The notes under the pieces are model-generated. The model made no database searches. It had not been told where the DNA came from and saw nothing but the letters and a program-made list of their open reading frames with translations. Shown piece after piece: positions 45,729 to 55,589 of a stretch of 64,000 nucleotides of DNA (position 1 is the stretch's first letter; every line of letters begins with the position of its first letter). The translations under genes were made by a program, and so were the position numbers. Source of the DNA: Orbilia blumenaviensis. Lineage: Eukaryota > Ascomycota > Orbiliomycetes > Orbiliales > Orbiliaceae. The DNA is taken from NCBI GenBank assembly GCA_036872755.1, contig JAVHNS010000002.1, forward strand, positions 620,001 through 684,000. The letters are read 5' to 3'.

Positions 45729-46269
45729 ATGGCCAGTAAGTAGATTGTCCATATAATTCTAATATCGCCTTCATTTATGTGTCCTTGGGCGTATGCTGAC
45801 TCTATTACTTTTACCACAGAGGTAAATATCACTTCCAGTCCGCTCCATCTCTGCCCGAATCGATAGAAATCCGACTATTCTTTCGACGACCTACATGAAA
45901 AAACTCTCTCAACCCTTGCGAAACGATAATTCTGACTCTGTGTTCCTCCGATGTTATGATAGTCGAAAAACTCGTCTCAACACAACCAGAGCCGCAAGGC
46001 CCACCGAAATGGTATCAAGAAGCCAAAGACCTTCAGATACCCGTCGCTGAAGGGTACCGACCCCAAGTTCAAGCGAAACCACAAGCACGCCCTTCACGGA
46101 ACTGCTAAGGCTTTGGTGCGTTAAAATAAATCAACTCCAATCCCTTCCAAATATCTCTGGATATCATTTCGTCGCCAGGGAAAGTTGTGTTTTTTTTTTT
46201 TGCTGACTGGGATATTCTTTGTGGGAACTATAGAAGGAATTCAAGGCTGGAGAACGGGAAACTGCATAG
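45729..46269 (+). CDS. RPL29: 60S ribosomal protein L29 (eL29)
   Basis: Four exons: 45729-45735 (ATGGCCA), 45820-45821 (AG), 45963-46115, 46234-46269; 65 aa. The product reads [20 protein letters not shown] then [44 protein letters not shown], a near-complete match to the small eL29 family. Codon 3 (AAG, Lys) is made from the A of exon 1 plus the 2-nt exon AG. Direct joining of exon 1 to exon 3 shifts the frame, and no other AG precedes exon 3 with the missing two bases. Both small introns (84 and 141 nt) have their own donors (GTAAGT, GTAAAT), CTGAC branch sites and CAG/TAG acceptors. eL29 lies near the peptide exit region of the large subunit. Confidence 0.9.
45820..45821 (+). other. RPL29: Predicted 2-nt microexon of RPL29
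   Basis: Sequence context ACCACAG-AG-GTAAATAT: an acceptor, two bases, then a donor. It is needed to restore Lys3 and the reading frame. Confidence 0.75.
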
Positions 46270-47154
46270 ATGATTTCTTCTGCGTAGTTTGTTCTTCGTT
46301 TTCTCAGTTTCTTGTCTATATACCATACGCCTATTTTTTTTTTTACTACATCGCTTTAACTATCACCTTTTTTCGATGTTCCAATTGTACCTTTATTCAC
46401 GGAGCACACACACCTTTTTACGTCCTTCATCACGACACACGCACTTCATGCTCATAGCCACGGGCTGGAACGACATTCGAACGGCAGAAATATACTCACT
46501 CTGACCGTCCGCACTCCTCGAATATACTGAAGCTTGATATCTTCAGAAATAATAAACATTGTTCGCGGGTTCCCACAAATTAGGCGTGACTAATCTCCAT
46601 TCGACAAGATATATGTGTGAGTGAGTGTGAGGGACGAGACGGGGGGAAGAAGAGCCTCTAAACTCCAAAGAAGGGAATAAGAGAGGAACAAAAAAAAAAC
46701 TACAACCAGGCATTAGTGTGTACAGCTTCGAGTACCAAAATTATTTATACTCCAATGCTCAAAGCTGAAGGATAAAATGGCTTTACAACCCATTTTCCGT
46801 GCCGATATTGACGTACTCTTTGTCTTCATTACCAAACACGTACGAGATTTATCCCTTTGCATACGGGACGAACGTGCATGGAGAAGACAATACATCTTTT
46901 TCTCTTCCTTTCATTCTTTTTTTTTTCTCCCTTTTTCCTTCTTCGAATTCGAGGATAGAGGATTTTTTGGGACACATCTTAAGTGGGTTCGTTTGATCGA
47001 AGATAAGAATAAAGTTATATAGTCAGACAAGAATACAAGAATATATTTGTTCAATATTAATTCTATCCACAAACTCCATTCGAGATATGCTTAAATTCTA
47101 TCGTGTCGGTACCAAATAACTCCAACTCAATGCAACAAATAACGCCAGTTTATA
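46270..47154. other. Convergent 3' spacer between RPL29 and TFC4
   Basis: 885 bp with T-rich tracts (46190-46340, 46915-46930). The frames are low-complexity. No gene seen. Confidence 0.55.
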
Positions 47155-50100
47155 TTATACAGCCAAATAACCTTTAGCAATCCCCCTGCATAATTCATCG
47201 CTGCCAACAGTATGATAAAGCAACTGCAGATTATACGCAGCCTCCCACCTCAAATCCCCATTCTCAAGCTTTTGCTCCTCATCCGCTATCTCATCCTCGT
47301 CCCTCCCATTATTAACCCATTCATCACTCATCTTGATAACTTTTTCGTAAAATCCTACCGCGTAATGTTCTAAACCTATTTGGTGAAACGCTCTACCCAT
47401 GTTAAATTCTGCTTCTTGTATGTCGAACCAGTCACCGGATTCTTTCCGCATTTTGTAGTATCTTTGCAGGAATACTATTCCCTGGAGGATGTGGTATTGT
47501 CGATTCTCTGATTGTCGCTGCATGGCGCGATGGATATATGCGAGCGCTATCTGGAAGATCACCATGGGGTGATTTTCCTGTGCTGCGTAGGCCCGTGAGA
47601 GGTAGTGAAGACTTGAGGTGTAGCTACGCCCGTCTAGCATGATTTGGGCGTAGAGAACTAATGCATTTATGCTCATTGTAGGAGGGACGATTTCCTTGTC
47701 GTTATCATCACGTAGTAAGGTGGCGTAGACACCGCCGACGTCTTTGCCTAGAACGTGCTTGTCGAGAGCTTTCAGTTGACGCATGAGGTACTTCTGGTTG
47801 TTTTGGACGCTGAAAAGGTTCGTTCCCGGGTAAGACTTGAGATTACCGCGGACGAAAGAAGCAACGGTGGCGTAGAGGTGGTAGGCGTTATCTTGGAATA
47901 ACATTGTAGAGGTGAAGTATCTGAGTGCTTCTGATGTCTGGTCGGGGTCTTGGGCGTGAACTGCGCATGATAGGTGGACGAGTGAGATGAGGAATCTAGG
48001 CCGTTTGGTTGGGTCTGCGTCTGCTTTGTCGTGGTAGAAGACGTTGGCGTCTTTGGCTGCTTTGCAGACTTCGTATGCTTCGGTTTCACCGTTGACTTCG
48101 TGGAGGGTTAGGAGGACAGCGTAGTTTAGGATGATGTTGAGCCAGACGTCGAAGCCGAGGCCACGATATTGGGTGATATCGGGTTGAGGTTCGTCGATAT
48201 CTTGGGCCTCGAGTTCTTCGAGCTGCATCTGGTACTCTAGGTTTGACTCGAGCCGCCGCTTCATGAGGTTCATCTGGTTCTCGATGTTTTTCTTCCCGGT
48301 TCTTCTGGCGGTTGTGTAGCCTAGAAAGCCGGCGTACTCGAATCTCCTCTCGCTCGGGTATAAGGCTCGCGACGACCTGAAATCGTCGAACATCTCTCCC
48401 GCTGTATCGAGCCATTGAATTATAGCCTCCGTGTTCTGCTGGTCAACCTTAGGGCGCAGCAGCTCGAGTTTCTGATAATTCTGGAGACAGAGTTCGGTTC
48501 TTTGTTTCTCAGCCTGGTATCTCTCTGTCGCTGACGGGTTGTACCTTTTAGCTTTAGCCTTTTTCTTCCCGTCTTGGGTGAATAGGCCTCCCGCACCCCC
48601 TTCACCGTCAGCTTCTCTCAGCCGTTCTTGTTCTCTCATCCTGGTGCGGATTTCGATGACCTCGTTGACAATCTCTAAAGCCCGTTCGTTCATATCGAGA
48701 ACCTCGTAGATATCAATCAGGAGCAAGCGTGACTCGAGGTCGTCATCCTTACATTCTACGACACACTCAAGACACCGTCGTGAATTCTCCCAATTACGAA
48801 GAATCTTGTAAGACTTGCCGAGTCGTAGCCATAGCTCTACGGTTTGGTATAGTTCAACTTCCGTGAGAGGGAACCATAAGTCAACAGCTTCCTCGTGTCT
48901 GCCGGCTTCGGCACAGGAATCTCCAGCGGATAGGAGGAGGTCTCCGATTACCACGACGTCCTCCTTTCTAAGGATTTCGAAGTGTCTCCAACCTTCCTCG
49001 AACTGTCCGATCTTCATCCTGAACTGGCCTAACTTGAACCGTAATTCAGGTGGAAGCTGGTATGATTCTAGCCCTCGTCGGGCACCATGTGCGAAGCCGG
49101 GTACTTGAGAACGCCGCTCATCATTTTCATCCCACTCGCAGTCGTTCCGAATCTCATCCCAGAAGGTTTCGGTTCCCCGGGCCAAGAGTAACCGACATAA
49201 CGTTTTTATTTGCCTTATGCCGTGCGACCATCTCTTGCCAATAGCGCACAGATCGCCTAGCATATTGACGTGTTTCCAGTCCAAGCCACCATCCCGCCCA
49301 CGCTGAGAGATCCAGTATGGTAAATGCGACTCAAATGTCGTTATGGCTTCGTCCACCCTGTTCATACCGATAAGACATTGGGTTAAAGACTTGACAACAC
49401 TAGTGTCATGTGGTAGAATCTTTTCCAGCAATTTTCTGAAATCCAGGGATGCCCGACCGAATTTTTCCAATTCTTGCAGCAGGTTACCTCGCTCGAATAT
49501 GGATGTCCAGTCTTTCGGGTTTGCTTTGATTGCCTTACCGTAAAGATATATAGCCTCTTCTTTGACATCCTCCTCTTTCATTCCTTCCTGCAGCTCGAGG
49601 TCCAGCGTCATCCTTGCGCATGTAACCCAAAGATCACCTTCACGATGTCGCACATGGGCAGCTGAAATCCATGCAAGAAGGCATTTCCGGGGCTCATTAA
49701 TTGCTAAATATACCTCTCCCATAACCTTCCACGCAGAGTAGACCTCAGGGTCGATATGGATTACTCGTTGTACAAGCTTCAGCGTCTCAGGCCATTCTCC
49801 TGCAGCGTAGTGTTGGTTCGCTTGGCCGAGGAGGGCTTGAACTTCGTGAGAATGTGCCATATCCTGTGCTGCACGTCGGCCCTTTTTCGCATTCGCTCTT
49901 TTGGCAGCTTTGCCCAGCCTGGAGCCGGCATGTAAGCTCTTGTGGAACGCATCGATTTGGCTAGTAAGACCTGCTCCATCTTCTGAACCAACGTCATCGT
50001 CGTCATCGTTATCATTGTCGGATTCGTCGAGTTCGAAGTCTGGGTCTTCATGTCCACTATGATATTTTCAAATTTAGTGTGTAGTTGCGTTGGAGGGGGT

Positions 50101-50527
50101 GGTGCTGTAGGGAAACATACCCGTCCGATAGCCACTCATCTTCCTCCTCTTCCTCCTCTTCCTCGTACTCGCTGACATCCTCTTCACCGTAATCATACTC
50201 CTCGTCAACAATCTCACCCTCCGCATCTTCATCAGAGACGTTCACAGCATCAAGCGGCCCGCGTTCAGCTGCAGGCTCCTCCGTGCCTACGTGGAACCTA
50301 AAGTCGTCAGAGTGCAGAGCGTCCGTGAAGCTGAACCCGGGATCGTGAACACTCCAATCAGCGCCAGGACCGGCAGAGCCCGGTAAATGGTGTGGCTGTG
50401 GGGTTGCATCGGTCAGATGCAGATGATCGAGGGCTAGATCATCTAGAAATTGGGTGTAGCTTGACTGGGCGAGATTAGTATGCTTATCTGCGGGTTGTTG
50501 TAGATTTTCCGAATTCGATTGCTCCAT
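47155..50527 (-). CDS. TFC4: TFIIIC 131-kDa-type subunit (Tfc4/Sfc4), TPR protein
   Basis: Exons 50527-50121 and 50056-47155, intron of 64 nt; 1102 aa. The N-terminal about 190 residues are acidic (Glu and Asp runs, 110-165), then a basic segment AAKRANAKKGRR leads into tetratricopeptide repeats starting ALLGQANQHYAAGEWPETLKLVQRVIHIDPEVYSAWKVMG. Further TPR units are ISAAHVRHREGDLW, AIKANPKDWTSIFERGNLLQ and a second array near the C-terminus (VLYAQIMLDGRSYTSSLHYL, IFQIALAYIHRAMQRQ). The QGIVFLQRYYKMR block and the C-terminal GLEHYAVGFYEKVIK are conserved in the family. Tfc4 is in the tauA module of TFIIIC and recruits TFIIIB (Brf1/Bdp1) to tRNA and 5S genes. Human orthologue is GTF3C3. Confidence 0.93.
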
Positions 50528-52848
50528 TGTGAAGCCGAGCTTCGGGATTGGTAAATCGGTGGGGTCGGATTTCGAGGGGGTTCGTGATTCATGCTGTATT
50601 AGACCGTAGCTAGTTTTGAGGTCATGTCATCGCGGGGCAGACGACATTAATTTTTTTTTATTTGGTCGCGCGGTCGCGAATTAATTTTGGTTAACCAAAT
50701 TTTAGGTTTTGTTCGCCGCATAAACTTGCCACCACAACTGCCAAACTAAAGCAAGTCGTATTCGGTACCGACTACCGAGCCACCCCGGAAAATCGACGGA
50801 CAGGCATGGCAGACATCATCTTGTATCTTGCTTAACAGGAGGCCAAAGGCTAATCGGCATCGATGCAATCAAAGAAAGAACCCTGAGTGTTCGCACAAAT
50901 TCCGAAGAGACAAGGGCTTGCTCGCGAAACCTTGCCCACGATCTCCAGCTGTCTGGAAGTTATTACCGAATGCATGCACGATTTCCCTTATGTTCAATGG
51001 CAAAGGCAGAACGAGCCACACGTGAGGATCACAGGTCAAAAGATGCTGGAGGATGGAGGGTGGATACTACCGACCTGCATGTCAATGCTGCTTGGGGGCT
51101 TTTGATTATATCGTCCTTGATTAATTTCCAATGTCTACACCCCCTCGCACGATACCTTATACCTTGGAGAACCAGTCACAAACAGCTAAAACTTGCTCTG
51201 AAGCAGCTGGGGAGCCGGATGCAATGACCTGAATTGGGTGCTTAGCTAATGGTTTGTGCCATTATCAACGTTATAGGGTTGTACTGGGAACCAAATCCAA
51301 CATTATCTTGAGCGACTTTGATGGCCTGGGTTCAGGTCGAAGTTCGGGACATTCCCTATCACGGCAAAACTATTTTTTTCTTTCTCACGAAATGCAAAAG
51401 CAAAAGAAAAACTAGAAACAAAACGCACTTGCTATGCCCAGGAAACAGAGGCGAATTACGGAGCGGGCGATTTCAGCCATCTCGTCCCGTCTATCCGCTG
51501 CAGTTTGGGAAGTCTAAAGGTTCCTTCGTCGACTTGGGTTCTCGTTCGCTTATCGAGAATTTGGAGAAACTCTACCTTGAACCGAGACAGAATGACGACG
51601 CTTAACTTGAAATAGATTAAAAAATAACGTTGAAGATAACAATCGGTTTAACACTATGCCTGCTAAGCAGTAAGATCATCGTTCTGAACGATGTGTCTTT
51701 CGAGCTTTCTCAACGGCTTTTGATTTTTTTTCGTGGGAGCTTAGTATGTGCTGGCCTAGGAGGAATATTTTGCCTTTTGGACGTTAGGAAGGCCAAGTTG
51801 CACAGGGTTCTGACCCAAGCTAGCCCGCTGCATACAACATTGCAACGGGAACTTCACGAGCTAATTTTTATTCGACGGCATCTCCCTCCCATTGGAAATG
51901 CCAATCAGCAAGACAGGATACAAAAAAAAACCAAAAGTCTTGGGTTGCGGTGAACTCGAAATTTCAGCTAGTTTTCTATTTTTAATCGCTTTCGAACTAG
52001 TACCAAAAGTCCCATGATGGATGAGGTTAACCAAGACCAGATCGTCACCCACAACTGGAGAAAGCGGTAACGCTTATAGTTAGAAGCCTCACCGCCATTC
52101 TTCACCGTCATATATGACATCTGCCAGGGAGGGGTACCCGTAAGTAATTTAACGAGTGAAATAAGCGAAAATTAGAAAAAATGAATTAAGGCTGTGAATA
52201 GACGAGGAATTTAAACCGCTTTCGGATGACTGATAATCGTGAGGTAGCATTATGACTTTGAGATGATGATACGGCTTGCAGGAGATGCAGTACATGCTTA
52301 CGGTGTACAGCGCGCGCCCGTCCGGCATTTGATAATACCAACCCGAGACCTGCTGCGAGAAGCCTGCGCTCTCCATGGTGAAGATTTTCCCACAACTTTC
52401 TGTGGGGTATACTGGTATATCCTGGTTGGTGCGACCTCTGCGGAAATAACTGCAAAATAACTGCATATGCATGCTTATCCCTTTGGCCCTTGCGCAGAAG
52501 TACCCCAGGACCACGTTCAATCTGGCAAAATTTGACGTAGAATCGTTACCGTTCCTGGACTAAGGAAAAAAGGAATAACGTTGTGTGTGTGTGTGTGTGT
52601 GTCTGAGTACGGGAAATTTTATGGATCCCGATGACGATCTAGTTCTGTCCGAATTCCGCATCGTTGGAGCCTCGAAGGATAAAAAGGGCTCCTGTTGCCC
52701 CCCCTTCGATCCGAATTTTAATCAGTTCTTTGATCACCGCAGTTCAAACTTCTCCTCGCTAGTCAAAACTATTATTTCGATATTTATACGACTTCAAGTC
52801 AACTACCAATATATACGAATACCGGTTTGCACAGCATCCTCAATCAAA
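50528..52848. other. Intergenic with TG microsatellite
   Basis: 2.3 kb: TFC4 promoter at the left, then frames with no domain (51318-51605, 51630-51953, 52149-52520). A TG run lies at about 52581-52600. The last 250 bp hold the promoter of the secreted protein gene. Confidence 0.5.
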
Positions 52849-53834
52849 ATGAAGTTTACCCTCGCCGTCGCCATTGTCGCCTCCTTCCTTGGGTCCGTAA
52901 ATTCCTATCTCTAGTCGGAGATTCAATTGCCAATTGACTCGAGGACTGATAAATTTAATATTTGAACTATATAGAGCCCAGGCCGTTCCACACCCACAGA
53001 TCACCGCGGCGCCCGCCCCATATAGGTGTCCAATCAAGGAATGCGGCGTCGTTACAACTACTGCCCTTCCTCAGATCTGCCCGGCTGTCCTTTGCCCACC
53101 ACCTCCAGCTTGCCCGCTCATTGCTCACGTTACACAAGTTCCATGCTGCTGCAAGACCGAGAAGCTCAAGACCACAACCGTCACTGCCCCATGCTGCACT
53201 ACTAAATGCGTTATCCCAACTTTCACCGATTACACTGGGTGCCCAACTCCTACTCCTACAAAGGTATAGTTTTTCTTTTTGATTTACTACCCTCGAGTTT
53301 GAACATTTTATCGTCAAATGCAATTGCTTTTATATCAAGATTAGTTAGCGCAAGGCCAGGCGAGTATTCTAGAATAGACTCACTGACTGGATTACAACCA
53401 CAACAGTACTACTAGAAAATTCCAGAACACTTCTAGTCTAAAAGTCATTGGAATGATGAGAGGTGATTGATTCAGTCACAATACTTTCATAACTGACCTT
53501 GCTTATTTTCCCTTGGATGGAAGTCTTGCGCATTGCATTTGGCTTTCTTTTCAAGCTTGTACATACCCATTACTACTGTATATATTTTCTCCTGTGGCGG
53601 GAGGGGCATTTTTAGTAACCCCCCCTCCCCGGGGACCCTTTAAAAGGGTTTTTTTTCCATTCTTAATGTCAAGCTTGAATTTTTGAAAGCTCTGCCATTT
53701 CACATTCTCAACGCTCGCGCCATGCATTTTTGCTACCTGAAACTGTGCTGACATAATCCTGGTGTGTGTGCGTGAAGGGGACACAGACTGTGTGGGTTAC
53801 TGAGACGGTGTCGGCCTGCGCTCCTCACTATTAA
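52849..53834 (+). CDS. Small secreted cysteine-rich protein, 129 aa
   Basis: Exons 52849-52892, 52975-53263 and 53778-53834; phases fit. The start MKFTLAVAIVASFLGAQAVP is a clear signal peptide with likely cleavage after AQA. The mature part has 13 cysteines, including CCC and CC pairs (QVPCCCKTEK, TAPCCTTKC), spaced by Pro/Thr-rich segments (CPPPPAC, GCPTPTPTKG), and ends with VWVTETVSACAPHY. Repeated TTT and TVTAP stretches suit O-mannosylation. I do not recognise a named family; such proteins in fungi are cell-wall or effector-like, and the role here is unknown. The first donor is GTCCGT, not a strong consensus. The second intron is 514 nt, several times the usual size in this window, so the third exon is less certain. 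Confidence 0.7.
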
Positions 53835-55589
53835 TTAGTGATATTTAAGCTCTGTGGTGCACTAGCCCAATCCTCTATGCTTTCGGTACTTTCAAATTAG
53901 CGTCGACGGCCCTTACGAAATTCATGCTTATAACGGCGAGCATGTCAACTGTCCTTTATGAATACATGTCACTCCTTAATGATAATTGTTAATGATAATG
54001 ACTCCTGGAATGGAAGATTTCTCGAGAAAGAACATTTTTAGCTCTTAGGAATCTACAAATCTGTAGTTAAAGGCTAGTCGCTATAATACAATACAATTTA
54101 TACCCAGTATATATACTTCTGACTCCATTGCCGCATGGAGTGCCATGCATGCTGGCTACGCGGGTGCGGCTACCAACACTGCGAACCTCGGCCATTTTCG
54201 GAAATGAACTACATGGAAAGTTAAACGCGTTAACAGCTTGAGTGCTTATTAGTCTGGTGGGGAGGGTAGAAGCAACCGCGATTTCATGCGCATATGCTAA
54301 GAAGGTACTGTGGGTTTTTTAAACTCTTTAACGTAGGCTTACTATTAAGGTAGTGATTTGACAAAGGGCACTATTCCCCTGGGGGTTTTCAAGCTGTATG
54401 AAGTAGAGAGCTGAAATTCAACAAAACACTGAGATGTTCGTGATCGATTGTGTCGAGGGATATGAAATGATTGTGTGGGGGCGCTAAGACAGGATATGTT
54501 GACAAGGCTGGCATTAATACGCAACGTTTACTTTTGTGTTGTTCTATGTTCTTGGTACTAGTGATGACGAGGCAGAATTTTTGTCTCGTCGACGCGACTA
54601 GAGAATATGATATCGAATATCATACTCAGCTCAGTTCTAGTTTCAGTTTCAGCGCCTGCAGCCGGGAACCGTCAGTAAACACAGCCTCGTTATTACGTAT
54701 ATCTATACTCAAGTATATACTTGGTCTCGTCTCTAACGGAGTGTTCTGCTCCGTTGAGGCTGGTTTACGAGACCAGTCTCGTTGATATACTCCACATTTT
54801 TTGACCTTCTCAGATTGCAACATATATTAGATTTGTTTACGGTATAGTGCTTCGCCTTTGTCAAAAGCCTCTTATCTGAAACTTAAGTTATATTATAATT
54901 ACAGAACGTATATACATATAAATAGCATACTCAAGCATATGATATCTAGGCTTGTCTCGTAAAAAAGTAGGAATCGCATGCCGAGCCCAACCCCAAGCCG
55001 GTGCAGACGGCTACATATTAGCTTAAACACGCCAGTTAAAATACGGGTCAATATGCGCACGCACAGCCCTTAGCAGGTTGCAGACTAGTCTACATAGACA
55101 CGGCCCAATTCTTAACTACTAGTCCGTAGACGCAGGATCTGAATATATGCTTTGTTCATTTGCAAGGGTAGATATGCCGTGCGTTTGCGTAGTGAACTTT
55201 TCGCGCAAATTTGCAAACTGTGCATTTTGCTGAGTACTCAGTGTCCTGCGAAGGATAGATACTTGCAGAAACAGTCCACGAACGTGTAGACGCCGCCTTT
55301 CTCGCCAAGGTAAGACTGTCATGTCAAAAATTCACTAGATACGTCTTGCAGTGGTCAATTAATTACGTACCCATTTTGTCTATTTAAGAGGTCAGAAATC
55401 CCCCCTTCAGAACTGGCTCAATCCGCATGGCTTTCTACGTTTGCGTTTTATCCTCATCTAGTTCACATATACTTATTATATTTAATCGTATCCAAAACTC
55501 AGAACAATCGCGTACCCTGAAGGTCTAAGCAAGGGGAACTTCGGGAAGTCCGAAGTACAACCTCCTGACAACCTGGTATAACCGCATAA
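53835..55589. other. Intergenic with dispersed repeat copy 4
   Basis: 1.75 kb. Holds the best-preserved copy of the palindromic repeat (54721-54774). Frames at 54471-54785 and 55119-55322 overlap the repeat or lack domains. The promoter of the NACHT gene lies at the right. Confidence 0.5.
54721..54774 (+). repeat. Dispersed short palindromic repeat, copy 4 (double palindrome)
   Basis: Outer arms TTGGTCTCGT (54721-54730) and ACGAGACCA (54768 onwards) are inverted, and inner arms AACGGAG and CTCCGTT form a perfect 7-bp stem around TGTTCTG. In addition CTGGT-TTACGAG-ACCAG can pair. Core shared with copies at 4688, 27196 and 29537. Confidence 0.75.

Noticed and set aside
45736..45962. Single intron for the RPL29 5' end
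   Set aside because: Joining 45735 to 45963 reads out of frame and loses the conserved eL29 sequence.
51318..51953. Two adjacent plus-strand frames (95 and 107 codons)
   Set aside because: The second starts with TTG, neither has a domain, and no splice joins them.
52149..52520. Minus-strand open frame of 123 codons
   Set aside because: No recognisable domain; overlapping frames of similar quality on both strands.
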